Shown here: piece by piece, positions 8,316 through 17,183 of the stretch
How the letters are laid out: every line of letters begins with the position of its first letter
How positions within the stretch are numbered: position 1 is the first letter of the stretch
Source of the DNA: Chthoniobacterales bacterium
Lineage (GTDB): Bacteria; Verrucomicrobiota; Verrucomicrobiia; Chthoniobacterales; JAATET01
Direction: 5' to 3'
DNA length: 46,552 bases
Assembly (NCBI GenBank): GCA_015655545.1
Contig: JAATET010000028.1
Coordinates: forward strand, 1-46,552
The notes under the pieces: model-generated
Databases searched by the model: none
Told to the model about the DNA's origin: nothing
Seen by the model: the letters and a program-made list of their open reading frames with translations, nothing else
Program-made: the position numbers and the translations under genes

Positions 8316-9200
8316 TCAGAGCACGATCTCGGTGCCGATCCCGGAATTCGTGAAAATTTCCAGCAACAGGCAATGCGGAATCTGTCCGCCGATCAAATGG
8401 ATCTTGCCGACGCCGGCCTGGAGCGCGCGCACGGCGCTCTCGACCTTCGGGATCATGCCGCCGTCGATCACCTTCGTCTCGATAAGCATCTGGGTCTGCT
8501 CGATCGTGACCGTGGGAATGAGCGAGTCGGGCTGCGCGGGATTGCGCATGATGCCGGGAACATCGCTGACGAAGATGAGCTTCTGCGCCTTGAGACCGGT
8601 GGCGAGGGCGGCCGCGGCGACATCGGCGTTGATGTTCAAGACCTGCCCATCCGCCGTGGCGCCGATGGGCGATATCACCGGGACGATTTCCTTTTTAATC
8701 GCCGCGAGGACTTCCTTGGTGGAAACGCTCACCGCCTCCCCGACATGGCCGAGATCGGCCTCGGTGCCGTCCTCCTGGCGCTGGAGAGGCAGCCTGCGGG
8801 AGACGAAGACCGCCTTGCCCGACAAACCTCGCGCGGTGCCGCCATGCTCGTGAATCGTGCTCACGATGCCGGGATTGATCTCGCCGTCCAGCGTCGCCTC
8901 GACGATGCGCACCGATTCTTCGTCGGTCACGCGCAGGCCATTTACGAACTGCGGAGAAAGGCCGGCTTCGCGCATCTTCGCGGAGATCGCCTTGCCCCCG
9001 CCATGCACGATCACGGGATTGATCCCGACGGCTTCGAGAAACACGACGTCGCGCAGCAGCCGATCGACCTGCTGCTCGTCTTCCATGGCGCTTCCGCCGT
9101 ATTTAATGACGAAGGTCTGTCCGCGAAATTTCTGAATGTAAGGAAGCGCCTCGACGAGGCTCGCCGCGCGGGCCGTGGAAGTGTTGGTGGTGCGGGCCAT
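8316..9200 (-). CDS. argB: Acetylglutamate kinase
   Basis: 294 residues. Phosphorylates N-acetyl-L-glutamate, the second step of arginine synthesis. Amino-acid-kinase motifs are clear: KYGGSAM (33-39, phosphate binding), VIVHGGGK (63-70), GKAVFVSRRL, INADVAAAALATGL and KVESAVRALQAG. The long N-terminal helix with an arginine-feedback-type look (SLVEALPYIQKF) suggests it may be arginine-sensitive; that is inference from family knowledge. It starts with only one base between it and the argJ stop, so argC-argJ-argB are one operon. Confidence 0.96.
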   Translation of the reverse strand: MARTTNTSTARAASLVEALPYIQKFRGQTFVIKYGGSAMEDEQQVDRLLRDVVFLEAVGINPVIVHGGGKAISAKMREAGLSPQFVNGLRVTDEESVRIVEATLDGEINPGIVSTIHEHGGTARGLSGKAVFVSRRLPLQRQEDGTEADLGHVGEAVSVSTKEVLAAIKKEIVPVISPIGATADGQVLNINADVAAAALATGLKAQKLIFVSDVPGIMRNPAQPDSLIPTVTIEQTQMLIETKVIDGGMIPKVESAVRALQAGVGKIHLIGGQIPHCLLLEIFTNSGIGTEIVL

Positions 9201-9201
9201 A

Positions 9202-10395
9202 TTATTCTCCGAGGTTGAACTTCACGTAAGCCTCGGTGAGATCCGTGGTGAAGACCGTATAGGCTGCCTGGCCGCCATGTAAATCGACGGTCACCTTGAA
9301 AGCTTTTTTCGCGGCCACCGCCTGCAGCTTCGCGAAAGGCGTGTCGGCCGGCATGCCATTTCGCACGGCCGGAACCTTATTGTAATGGATGGAGGCCGCG
9401 TCCGGATCCATCGCCGCGCCCGAGTAGCCGACCGCGTCGAGGATGCGGCCCCAATTCGGATCGCCGCCGGCCCACGCGCATTTGGTGAGCGTGGAATTTG
9501 CGATCGCCTCCGCGGCGAGACGCGCATCCTTTACGGATTTTGCGCCGCGCACCTCGACCTCGACGAAACGGCTCACGCCTTCGCCATCGAGGACGATTTT
9601 GTGCGCCAGCTCGAGTGCGACGGCATCGAGCGCCGTCTGAAAATCCTCCGCGGACGGGCGGCCTTCCACGCCATTGGCGAGGAGAAGGACGGTGTCGTTC
9701 GTGCTCATGTCGCCGTCGATCGTGATGCGATTGAACGATCGCTCGACCGCCAGCTTGAGCATCTTGCGCAGCTCGGCTTTCGGAAATGTGGCATCGGTCG
9801 TGACCACGCACAGCATCGTCGCCATGTTCGGATCGATCATGCCGGCGCCTTTCGCGAGACCACCGACGCGGAACTTCCGGCCACCGGAAGCGAATTCCCG
9901 CGCAGCCTCTTTCGGCACGGTATCGCTAGTCATGATCGCTTTCGCCGCGGCCGTGCTCGACTTTGGATCGAGCTTCGCGGCGAGCGCGGATATTTTCGCG
10001 GTCATTTTCTCGATCGGCAGCGCGACGCCGATACGGCCGGTCGAGCAGACCAGAATTTCCTCCACCCTGGCGCTCAATACCGCCGCGGTCGTGCCGGCCA
10101 TGGCGATGGCATCGGCCAGCCCCGGCTGGCCCGTGCAGGCATTCGCGTTGCCGCTGTTCAGGATCACGCCGCGGCAGCTCTTCGAGAGCAGATGCTTCAT
10201 GGAGGCGAGCACCGGGGCGGCCTTCACTTTGTTTGTCGTAAAGGTGCCGGCCGCGACGCATGGCACGGCGCTGGCCACGAGAGCCATGTCGTCGCGCGAG
10301 CCGACGGGATATTTGATGCCGGCGGAAATCGCCGCGGCGGTGAATCCATGAGGCGCGCAGACGCCTCCGCTGATTTTACGGAGTTTGGTTGGCAT
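9202..10395 (-). CDS. argJ: Glutamate N-acetyltransferase / amino-acid acetyltransferase (ArgJ)
   Basis: 397 residues. ArgJ moves the acetyl group from N-acetylornithine to glutamate, and bifunctional forms also use acetyl-CoA. The self-cleavage site is visible as KGAGMIDPNMATML, with Thr193 expected to become the N-terminal nucleophile of the beta subunit. Also seen are SGNANACTGQPG near residue 81 (oxyanion region) and the C-terminal WAGGDPNWGRILDAVGYSG. Presence of argJ means the cyclic acetyl route is used. Its ATG overlaps the argC stop as TAATG, so it is translationally coupled. Whether it is mono- or bifunctional cannot be decided here. Confidence 0.96.
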   Translation of the reverse strand: MPTKLRKISGGVCAPHGFTAAAISAGIKYPVGSRDDMALVASAVPCVAAGTFTTNKVKAAPVLASMKHLLSKSCRGVILNSGNANACTGQPGLADAIAMAGTTAAVLSARVEEILVCSTGRIGVALPIEKMTAKISALAAKLDPKSSTAAAKAIMTSDTVPKEAAREFASGGRKFRVGGLAKGAGMIDPNMATMLCVVTTDATFPKAELRKMLKLAVERSFNRITIDGDMSTNDTVLLLANGVEGRPSAEDFQTALDAVALELAHKIVLDGEGVSRFVEVEVRGAKSVKDARLAAEAIANSTLTKCAWAGGDPNWGRILDAVGYSGAAMDPDAASIHYNKVPAVRNGMPADTPFAKLQAVAAKKAFKVTVDLHGGQAAYTVFTTDLTEAYVKFNLGE

Positions 10396-11426
10396 TAAAG
10401 GAGCGCCGTCGTTTCGTCGAAACCGGCCATGAGATTAAAATTCTGCACCGCCTGCCCGGCCGCGCCCTTCACGAGATTATCCTCGGCGCTGAGCAGAATG
10501 AGCCGCCTGGCGCGATCGTCGTATCGGGCCGCGATGTCGCAAAAATTGGTGCCGTTCACATTTTTCGTATCGGGCAGGGCGCCACGAAACCGCACGAATG
10601 GTTCGTCCGCATAGGCAGCGGCGAGCGCTTCCTCGACCTGCGCAAATTGAACGCCCGGAGCGAGCTGCGCGAAGATTGTCGAATGGATGCCTCTCGTCAT
10701 CGGCGCGAGATGCGGAACAAACGTGATCACCACCGGCCTCTTCGCGGCCGCGCCGAGCTCCTGCTCGATCTCGGAAAGATGCCGATGCTTCGGCAGTCCG
10801 TAGGCCCTGAGGCTTTCATTGCACTCGGCGTAAAGCAGGCTCACGTCGGCTTTACGGCCCGCGCCGCTTACGCCGCTGGCGCTGGAAACCGCGATGCTGT
10901 CCGGTTCGATCAATTCCGCCGCCAGCAGCGGGACGAGCGGCAGCACGATACTCGTGGGATAGCAGCCGGCGGAGGCGACGATTTTCGCCTTCGCGATCGC
11001 TTCGCGATGCAATTCGGGAATTCCGTAAACGGCTTCGCCGAGCGTCTCGGCAGCCGGATGCGCCTCGCCGTAAAATTCCTCGTAAATGGACGCGTCCCGC
11101 AGCCGGAAATCCGCGCTGAGATCGATTACCCGTTTGCCGGCTTTGATGAGCGGCAGGGCGAATTCCGACGCCAACCCGTGAGGCAGCGCCAGGAAAAAAA
11201 ACTCCGCACCACTCGCGAGCAACACGTCGATTTTCGAATCGCAAAAACTAAGTCCCGCGATTGCGGGAGTCCCTGAGAGCCGCGGCAGCACCTCGCCGAC
11301 CGGTTTCCCGGCATGCGTGCGCGAGCTGACAGCGACGATCTCGACCCCGGCATGCCGGCACAGCAGGGCACACAGCTCCTCGCCCGAGTAGCCGTTCGCA
11401 CCGACGATCGCGACCTTGGTTTTCAT
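10395..11426 (-). CDS. argC: N-acetyl-gamma-glutamyl-phosphate reductase
   Basis: 343 residues from the ATG near 11426; the frame continues upstream to a TTG, but those 16 residues precede the normal N-terminus. It has the nucleotide-binding VAIVGANGYSGEEL at the start, LPHGLASEFALPLI, DLSADFRLRD (about 102-111), the catalytic Cys155 in ASAGCYPTSI and a late VPHLAPMTRGIHST. It reduces N-acetylglutamyl phosphate to the semialdehyde with NADPH. First gene of argC-argJ-argB. The tRNA-Pro gene lies about 130 bp away on the other strand, so promoters for both lie in that gap. Confidence 0.95.
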   Translation of the reverse strand: MKTKVAIVGANGYSGEELCALLCRHAGVEIVAVSSRTHAGKPVGEVLPRLSGTPAIAGLSFCDSKIDVLLASGAEFFFLALPHGLASEFALPLIKAGKRVIDLSADFRLRDASIYEEFYGEAHPAAETLGEAVYGIPELHREAIAKAKIVASAGCYPTSIVLPLVPLLAAELIEPDSIAVSSASGVSGAGRKADVSLLYAECNESLRAYGLPKHRHLSEIEQELGAAAKRPVVITFVPHLAPMTRGIHSTIFAQLAPGVQFAQVEEALAAAYADEPFVRFRGALPDTKNVNGTNFCDIAARYDDRARRLILLSAEDNLVKGAAGQAVQNFNLMAGFDETTALL

Positions 11427-11553
11427 CACGCGCGAAGTTACCGACGCTCCCCGGCCTTCGCAAGCATGTGCCAAAATTCCCCGTGGCGCTTGACCTCGTG
11501 TCCGGACTGCCGTTTACTTGCCGTCCTGCCCGTGACATTCGGGCATCCGGAAA

Positions 11554-11627
11554 CGGGCTGTGGCTCAGCTTGGTAGAGCGCTTGAATGGGGTTCAAGAGG
11601 TCGTGGGTTCGAATCCCGCCAGCCCGA
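11554..11627 (+). tRNA. tRNA-Pro, anticodon GGG
   Basis: A 74-base cloverleaf. The acceptor arm CGGGCTG pairs fully with CAGCCCG; the D arm is GCTC...GAGC; the anticodon stem CTTGA pairs with TCAAG around loop ATGGGGT, giving anticodon GGG; the T arm GTGGG-TTCGAAT-CCCGC is canonical. Discriminator base is A. The 3' CCA is not encoded (the sequence goes on ATAT), so it must be added after transcription. It is on the opposite strand to both neighbours, argC and obgE, and ends only 17 bp from the obgE stop. I see no integrase or att-like duplication beside it. Confidence 0.95.
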
Positions 11628-11644
11628 TATCTCTCCCGCCCAGA

Positions 11645-12736
11645 TTATTCCGGAGCAGCCACCCCGAGTTTATCCAACTCTTCGCGCAGGAATTCTCTTA
11701 CCGAAACGACTCCGTCCGCCTGGTCCGCGGAGATCGGAATGATCGTCGCCTTGCGCACGGATCGCTTGAAATGCTTGAGATTTTCCGCGGCGGGTTCGAG
11801 ATCCATCTTGTTCGCGACGACCGCCCACGGGCGGGCGCTCAGCGTCGGATCGTAGAGGTCGAGCTCCGCGCGCAGTGTTTTGAAATCGGCGACCGGATCG
11901 CGGCCTTCGCTGCCCGCCATGTCGATGACGAAGAGGAGCAGCCGGCAACGCACGATGTGGCGGAGGAATTCGTGTCCGAGGCCCTTGTTCTCGCTCGCGC
12001 CGTCGATCAGCCCGGGAATATCCGCGACCGTCAGCCGCTTGAAATCGTCGAACTCGACAACGCCAACCACCGGATTGAGCGTGGTGAAGGGATACGGGGC
12101 AACCTTCGGATGCGCCGAGGAGAGCTGGCCGAGAAGCGTGGATTTCCCGGCGTTCGGAAAGCCGACCAAGCCCGCAAAAGCGATCGTGCGCAGCTCCACG
12201 AGGAACCAGCCTTCCTCGCCCGGCTCGCCCGGGGTGAACTGCCTGGGCGCGCGGTTCAGCGAGCTTTTGAAATGCGTGTTCCCCTTGCCGCCCTTGCCGC
12301 CTTTGCAGAGGACGTATTCCTGCCCGAGCTCGGTGAGGTCGGCCATCAATTCGCAATCGGCCGCCTGCAGCTTCGGCTTATCCTTCGGCTTTTCGTCGAA
12401 ATTTTCCGGATCGTGCGCTTGTGGCTTGAAGGCATCCGGCAGGCGATAGACCAGAGTTCCCACCGGGACTTTCACATAGCGGTTCGCCGCGTTCCGGCCG
12501 TGCTTGTCCTTGCCCTGTCCGAAGCCGCCTTTTTCGGCGCGAATGATCGGCTCGAAGTAAAGCGAGACGAGGTTATCGGTATGGGAATCGGTGACCAGAA
12601 TGACGTCGCCGCCATCGCCGCCATCGCCGCCATTCGGTCCGCCACGCGGCACGAATTTCTCGCGGCGAAAACTGACGCATCCCTTGCCGCCGTCGCCGGC
12701 GAGGCCGTGGACGCGGATCTGATCAACAAACTTCAT
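11645..12736 (-). CDS. obgE: Obg-family GTPase
   Basis: 363 residues. The N-terminal glycine-rich Obg domain is clear (GLAGDGGKGCVSFRREKFVP, GGPNGGDGGDGGDVIL), followed by the G domain with G1 VGFPNAGKST (191-200), a DIPGLIDGAS G3 and a NKMD G4. Obg proteins act in ribosome maturation and stress control. Two departures: about 30 extra, charged residues (AHDPENFDEKPKDKPKLQ and beyond, near 107-135) inside the Obg domain, and no C-terminal OCT domain, the protein ending soon after the G domain. It converges on the tRNA-Pro gene and lies 85 bp beyond the glgA stop on the same strand. Confidence 0.95.
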   Translation of the reverse strand: MKFVDQIRVHGLAGDGGKGCVSFRREKFVPRGGPNGGDGGDGGDVILVTDSHTDNLVSLYFEPIIRAEKGGFGQGKDKHGRNAANRYVKVPVGTLVYRLPDAFKPQAHDPENFDEKPKDKPKLQAADCELMADLTELGQEYVLCKGGKGGKGNTHFKSSLNRAPRQFTPGEPGEEGWFLVELRTIAFAGLVGFPNAGKSTLLGQLSSAHPKVAPYPFTTLNPVVGVVEFDDFKRLTVADIPGLIDGASENKGLGHEFLRHIVRCRLLLFVIDMAGSEGRDPVADFKTLRAELDLYDPTLSARPWAVVANKMDLEPAAENLKHFKRSVRKATIIPISADQADGVVSVREFLREELDKLGVAAPE

Positions 12737-12821
12737 GTCCGTAGGTTCTCACGCGGCGGCGCGATGACGCGAAGAAAATAAATCCTTCCCCCCCCTCGCG
12801 GGTTCGCGCCGGCAAGCGATT

Positions 12822-14024
12822 CTACTTCACCAGCGACTCGTAGAGCTCGACGGTTTTCTTCGCGATCGCGTCCCAGCCGAAGAGCGCTTCGGCGCGCTTG
12901 CGGCCTGCCTTCCCGTAAGCTGCGCACCTTTCGGGATCGGCCATCAGCTCATTCACCGCGCCGGCAAGTTCGCGGGAAAATTCGTCGGGATCGATCGGTT
13001 CGAAGGGGCTCCCGGTCATTTGATCGAGCGTCACGAGCGTGCCCGTCTCGCCGGAGACGACGACTTCCTTGATGCCGCCGACCGCGCTCGCCACCACGGC
13101 GGTCTCGCACGCCATCGCCTCGAGATTGATGATGCCAAACGGCTCGTAAATCGAAGGGCAAACGAACACCGCCGCGTGGCTGTAGAACTCGATCTTCGAT
13201 GGCGTATCGACCATTTGCTCGATCCAGATCACGCCCTCGCGCTCCCGCTGCGCGGCCGTGACGGCCGTCTTCATTTCGTCGGCAATTTCCGGCGTGTCCG
13301 GTGCGCCGGCGCAGAGCACGATCTGGAAGCCGGGATCGAGATATTTGATCGCATTGACCAGGTGAATGATGCCTTTTTGCCGCGCGATGCGACCCACGAA
13401 AAGGATGTAGGGCTTCGAGACATCGACCCCGTGCGCGTCCAGCGCCGCGTGGGAATCGGTCGCGCGATATTCCTCGAGATCGATGCCGTTGTAGATGATC
13501 GGCACGCGTTCCTCGGGAAGGTCGAACAACCGCAGGATGTCGGCCTTGGTTTCCCTCGAGACCGCGATCACGGCGTCCGCCATTTCGAGCGCCGTCTTTT
13601 CCAGCCAGCATGTGAAATCGTAGCCCCCGCCGAGCTGCTCGCGCTTCCATGGGCGCAGCGGCTCGAGCGAATGCACGGTGATCACGAGCGGAATGCCGTA
13701 GTTCAGCTTCGCTAGGATGCCGCCGAAGTGCGCATACCAAGTGTGGCAATGCACGATGTCCGCGTCGATATTCGTCGTGTTAAAATCCACGCACCGCTGC
13801 ACGGCGCCGAATGCCGGGCGCAACGGTTTCGGGCATGTGAAGCCGCTCGCATCGAGCTCGAAGCCTTTCGCCGTGGGATTGCCCGCCGGCACATCCTGAT
13901 CGCCGAACGCCCGCACCTCGACATCGATGAAACGCGCCAGCCCGCGGCTGAGATATTCAACATGCACACCGGCGCCGCCGTAGATGTGCGGGGGATATTC
14001 GTTCGTGAGGAGGAGAGTTTTCAT
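12822..14024 (-). CDS. glgA: GT4-type glycogen synthase (actinobacterial GlgA/GlgM-like)
   Basis: 400 residues, a GT-B fold glycosyltransferase family 4 enzyme. Seen: the N-terminal TNEYPPHIYGGAGVHVEYL, DADIVHCHTWYAHFGG, SLEPLRPWKREQLGGG, the linker VGRIARQKG (210-218) and the EX7E nucleotide-sugar site at E294 and E302 (EPFGIINLEAM). The overall layout matches the Corynebacterium-type glycogen synthase rather than the GT5 enzyme of E. coli, so the donor may be ADP-glucose for glycogen or for maltose-1-phosphate synthesis. It is the last gene of a sixA-pgl-glgA run, 13 bp after pgl. glgX lies far away at 43.4 kb; glgC and glgB are not in the window. Confidence 0.85.
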   Translation of the reverse strand: MKTLLLTNEYPPHIYGGAGVHVEYLSRGLARFIDVEVRAFGDQDVPAGNPTAKGFELDASGFTCPKPLRPAFGAVQRCVDFNTTNIDADIVHCHTWYAHFGGILAKLNYGIPLVITVHSLEPLRPWKREQLGGGYDFTCWLEKTALEMADAVIAVSRETKADILRLFDLPEERVPIIYNGIDLEEYRATDSHAALDAHGVDVSKPYILFVGRIARQKGIIHLVNAIKYLDPGFQIVLCAGAPDTPEIADEMKTAVTAAQREREGVIWIEQMVDTPSKIEFYSHAAVFVCPSIYEPFGIINLEAMACETAVVASAVGGIKEVVVSGETGTLVTLDQMTGSPFEPIDPDEFSRELAGAVNELMADPERCAAYGKAGRKRAEALFGWDAIAKKTVELYESLVK

Positions 14025-14037
14025 CCAAAGAGCGAAA

Positions 14038-14715
14038 CTACGCGCCGAGCAGCCATGTGAGTTTGCCGTCGGTCGGACTCACCGCCGCGCACGGATAATC
14101 CGACTTTCCGCTGAACACCTCGTCGAGGATCGCGTCTTTGCCCGCGCTGTTCACGAGGAAGCAAACGTGGCGCGCCGCGTCGAGGAGCGGATACGTGAAC
14201 GTGATGCGCCACATGCTCATTTTCGGCACGTAATTTTCGACGACGAGTCGCTTCTTTTCGGCGACTGCGGGCGTGCCGGGAAACAATGACGCCGTGTGCC
14301 CGTCGGGCCCCATGCCGAGCAGGATCAAATCGTGCCGAAACACGTCGCAGCCGGCGCGGGCGAGCAGTTCCGCCTCGTATTCCTTCGCCGCGGTTGCGGG
14401 ATCGATCTCGCCTTTCATGCGTAGAACATTTTCCGCGGGGATTGGAATCGCATCGAGCAAGGTGCGCCGCGCCATCAGGTAATTGCTCTGCCCGTCGTCG
14501 GGCGGCACGCAGCGCTCGTCGCCGAACGTGACGATCACCTTGCTCCAATCGAGCGGGCGCTTCGCGAGCGCCTCGAAAACGGGCTTCGGCGTGTTGCCGC
14601 CGCTCAATGCCATGCTGAATGTTCCGCGCGCGGCGATGGCTTCGTTGGCGGCGCTTTCGATGAGCGCGACGGCGTCGTTCACGAAATCTTTGGAGTGGAT
14701 GATGTCGGGTTTCAT
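14038..14715 (-). CDS. pgl: 6-phosphogluconolactonase, DevB type
   Basis: 225 residues, the usual length. Hydrolyses 6-phosphogluconolactone in the oxidative pentose phosphate path. Motifs are MALSGGNTPKPVFEAL (sugar-phosphate-isomerase-like loop), VTFGDERCVPPDDGQSNY and LLGMGPDGHTASLFPGTP, all typical of the glucosamine-6-phosphate isomerase/lactonase fold with the lactonase-type spacing. Its ATG overlaps the sixA stop as ATGA, so the two are coupled. No glucose-6-phosphate dehydrogenase gene is in view. Confidence 0.93.
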   Translation of the reverse strand: MKPDIIHSKDFVNDAVALIESAANEAIAARGTFSMALSGGNTPKPVFEALAKRPLDWSKVIVTFGDERCVPPDDGQSNYLMARRTLLDAIPIPAENVLRMKGEIDPATAAKEYEAELLARAGCDVFRHDLILLGMGPDGHTASLFPGTPAVAEKKRLVVENYVPKMSMWRITFTYPLLDAARHVCFLVNSAGKDAILDEVFSGKSDYPCAAVSPTDGKLTWLLGA

Positions 14716-15191
14716 GGCGGTGACATGAGGCGCACGGGGATGGTGAATTCGAGCCGCCCCGTGCCGGCGCGAAGCCGGGGCATGGCGATTGCGGTGAGAG
14801 ATGCTTTGCGAATGTTGAAATTATCCGGCTCGGGCAGCCCGAGGCAGGCGGAAATGGCGCCGCTGAAATCCGGCTCGTGGCCGACGAGCATGACGTGGTC
14901 GAACTTCGCGCAAGCCTGCAGCGACTCGAGGCATATCTCCGGCGACATGCCGCAGGCAAGCCACCTCTCGACGACGAGCTCGCGATCGTCGAGGCGCTTG
15001 GAAACGGCACGCGCCGTCTGCTCGGCCCGCACGACCGGGCTGGTGAGAATCACGTCTGGAATCAACCCGAACCGCGCGCAGAATTTCCCGACCTTGTCCG
15101 CCTGCTCCAGGCCTTTCGGCGTCAGCTTCCGGTCAAAGTCGGTCGTGACTTCGGCCTCGGCCTCGGCGTGGCGGAGAAAGTAGAGCAGCAT
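14712..15191 (-). CDS. sixA: SixA-type phosphohistidine phosphatase / histidine phosphatase family protein
   Basis: 159 residues of the histidine phosphatase (phosphoglycerate mutase-like) superfamily. The RHA motif is at residues 7-9 (LLYFLRHAEAEAE), and LTPKGLEQADKVG, DVILTSPVVRAEQTA and the second histidine in MLVGHEPDFS follow in the SixA order. SixA removes phosphate from histidine of phosphorelay or PTS proteins; small SixA-like enzymes in other phyla may have other substrates, so the symbol is by family only. It heads the sixA-pgl-glgA run. Confidence 0.85.
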   Translation of the reverse strand: MLLYFLRHAEAEAEVTTDFDRKLTPKGLEQADKVGKFCARFGLIPDVILTSPVVRAEQTARAVSKRLDDRELVVERWLACGMSPEICLESLQACAKFDHVMLVGHEPDFSGAISACLGLPEPDNFNIRKASLTAIAMPRLRAGTGRLEFTIPVRLMSPP

Positions 15192-15335
15192 GGGACGGCC
15201 AGCCTAAGACGGCGCGGCCCGTCGCAGCAATCCTCGATCCTTCTCCGGGCCTTCCCATCCGGCATCGCTGGCGGGCGCCCCGGCGACGATCGGAACGGAT
15301 TGGAGAGCGGTCCGGATTCGTTTTGACCCACGGAC

Positions 15336-16352
15336 TCACGCAAGATCGTTCTCGAGCACGATGCGATAGCGAGCCTTGCCGGCACGCAGATGCTCCATCG
15401 CATCGTTCACCTTCGACATCGGGAACAACTCGGTCACCGGCGCCACCCCATGACGCGCGCTGAAGCTGAGCATTTTGTCCAGCACGTTCGGGCTGCCCGT
15501 GGGCGAACCGGCAACGGATTTCTGACCGAAGATGAGGCCGAGGGCCGGCACCTGCATCGGCTCGAGTATCGCGCCGACGACGTGCAACCGGCCCTGCGGA
15601 GCGAGCGCGCCAAGCAACCCGGGAACATCGATTGGAACGTTGATCGTCGAAATGATGAAGTCGAGGCTGCCGGCGACCTCTTTCAGTGCGTCGGCATTCC
15701 TCGTATTATGAACGAAGTGGGCTCCGAGTTTGCGGGCCTCCGCCTCCTTGCTGTCGCTCGTTGTGAACGCATGGACTTCGCAGCCCCACTTGTTCGCGAA
15801 CTGCAGCGCCATGTGCCCGAGGCCGCCGATGCCAATCACACCGACGCGCGCGGTCGGCGGGATATTGTGAACGAGGAACGGCGCAAACACCGTGACACCG
15901 CCGCAAAGCATCGGGCCGGTCTTTTCCAGATCGAGCCCCTCGGGCAGCGGACGCACCCAGGCCCACTGCGCTCGCACACGATCCGCGAACCCACCGTGAC
16001 GTCCGATGATCGTGGCCTGCGTGGTCGCGCACAAATTGTGATTTCCCGAAAGACACTCCGGGCAGGCAAGGCAGCTGTAGGCCGACCAGCCCAGGCCGAC
16101 CGTCTGACCGATCTTCAGCCCCTTGGCCTGCTCGCCAAGGGCGACAATCGTTCCCACGACCTCGTGACCAGGAACAAACGGATATGCCGACATGCCCCAG
16201 TCGTTGCCAAGCATCGAAAGGTCGGAGTGACATATCCCGCAATGCGACACTTTGATTTCCGCTTCCTCGGGACCGAGTTCCCCCAGGTCATAAGCATATG
16301 GCTCGAGGGCTCCATTGACGTTCATGGCGGCGTATGCGTGGATCTGGCTCAT
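15336..16352 (-). CDS. Zinc-dependent NAD(P) alcohol/aldehyde dehydrogenase (YahK/CAD-like)
   Basis: 338 residues, medium-chain dehydrogenase. Catalytic zinc site: HCGICHSDL with C38, PGHEVVG with H63, and a later Cys in PMLCGGVTVF. The structural zinc site has four cysteines, C94, C97, C100 and C108, in SCLACPECLSGNHNLC. The Rossmann fold shows VGVIGIGGLGHMALQ. This set fits the cinnamyl-alcohol-dehydrogenase/YahK branch that reduces broad-range aldehydes, usually with NADPH. It stands 75 bp beyond the fabG stop, read in the same direction; no pathway link is evident. Confidence 0.92.
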   Translation of the reverse strand: MSQIHAYAAMNVNGALEPYAYDLGELGPEEAEIKVSHCGICHSDLSMLGNDWGMSAYPFVPGHEVVGTIVALGEQAKGLKIGQTVGLGWSAYSCLACPECLSGNHNLCATTQATIIGRHGGFADRVRAQWAWVRPLPEGLDLEKTGPMLCGGVTVFAPFLVHNIPPTARVGVIGIGGLGHMALQFANKWGCEVHAFTTSDSKEAEARKLGAHFVHNTRNADALKEVAGSLDFIISTINVPIDVPGLLGALAPQGRLHVVGAILEPMQVPALGLIFGQKSVAGSPTGSPNVLDKMLSFSARHGVAPVTELFPMSKVNDAMEHLRAGKARYRIVLENDLA

Positions 16353-16427
16353 GGCTTTTGCTGTTTGGGATTAATTGGATCTGTGGCAAGACGATGATTT
16401 CTCGAAGCCGAAAAGAATGACGCGCGT

Positions 16428-17174
16428 TTACATGCTCATACCGCCATCGACAGCAAGCACCTGGCCGGTGATGTAACCCGCCTCCGGGCTTGCGAGAAAA
16501 GCGACCGTGGACGCGATGTCCTCCCCGGCTCCGAAGCGCGCCAGCGGGATCTGCGCCTGCGCGCCCTTGCGAATTTCCTCCGAAAGCACGGCGGTCATAT
16601 CCGTCTCGATGAACCCAGGCGCAACGACGTTCACCGTGATGCCGCGCGAGGCCAGCTCGCGGGCAATGCTTTTCGACATGCCGATGAGGCCGGCCTTGCT
16701 CGCGGCGTAATTCGCCTGCCCGGCGAGCCCCATCAATCCGCTCACCGAGCTGATGTTGATAATGCGGCCGCCGCGCTGCTTGACCATCGCGCGCAGCACC
16801 GCGCGGCTGAAATTGAAGGCGCCCTTGAGGTTCGTATTGATTACCGCGTCCCAATCCTCGCTCGACATCCGCATCGCCAGCGTGTCGCGCGTGATTCCGG
16901 CGTTGTTCACCAGCACGTCGGCGCGGCCGAAGTCCGCGAGAATCTGCTCGCCCGTTTTCTGCACCGCGTCGAAATCGGCGACGTCCACCGCGTAGGGCTT
17001 CGCCGCATCGGGATGCGCGGCGTTGATGGCATCCGCGGTTTTTTGGGAATTGGATTCGGAGCGGCTGACGACGGCGATCCTCGCGCCCTCGTCGGCAAGG
17101 CGGCGGGCAATGGCTTCGCCGATGCCGCGGCCCGCCCCGGTGACAATGGCGACCTGGTTTTCAAAACGACTCAT
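16428..17174 (-). CDS. fabG: 3-oxoacyl-[acyl-carrier-protein] reductase
   Basis: 248 residues, classical short-chain dehydrogenase. Cofactor loop TGAGRGIG at 12-19, NNAGITRD at about 90-97, catalytic S143, Y156 and K160 (YAASK), and a C-terminal YITGQVLAVDGGMSM. The whole pattern matches FabG, which reduces 3-oxoacyl-ACP with NADPH in fatty-acid elongation. Other fab genes are not adjacent; accD lies at 28.7 kb. Close SDR relatives for other substrates cannot be fully excluded, but the TRDTLAMRM and ANYAASKAG segments are the FabG ones. Confidence 0.93.
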   Translation of the reverse strand: MSRFENQVAIVTGAGRGIGEAIARRLADEGARIAVVSRSESNSQKTADAINAAHPDAAKPYAVDVADFDAVQKTGEQILADFGRADVLVNNAGITRDTLAMRMSSEDWDAVINTNLKGAFNFSRAVLRAMVKQRGGRIINISSVSGLMGLAGQANYAASKAGLIGMSKSIARELASRGITVNVVAPGFIETDMTAVLSEEIRKGAQAQIPLARFGAGEDIASTVAFLASPEAGYITGQVLAVDGGMSM

Positions 17175-17183
17175 GGCGTTCCA

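Noticed and set aside
6384-9218. A 944-codon open frame on the plus strand across kup and argB
   Set aside because: Both genes beneath it on the minus strand are certain; the frame spans two genes and a gap, has extreme Arg/His/Asp content and no domain. High GC makes such frames common here.
11554-11627. tRNA-Pro as an integration site for a mobile island
   Set aside because: No integrase, no repeated tRNA 3' end, and both neighbours are housekeeping genes.
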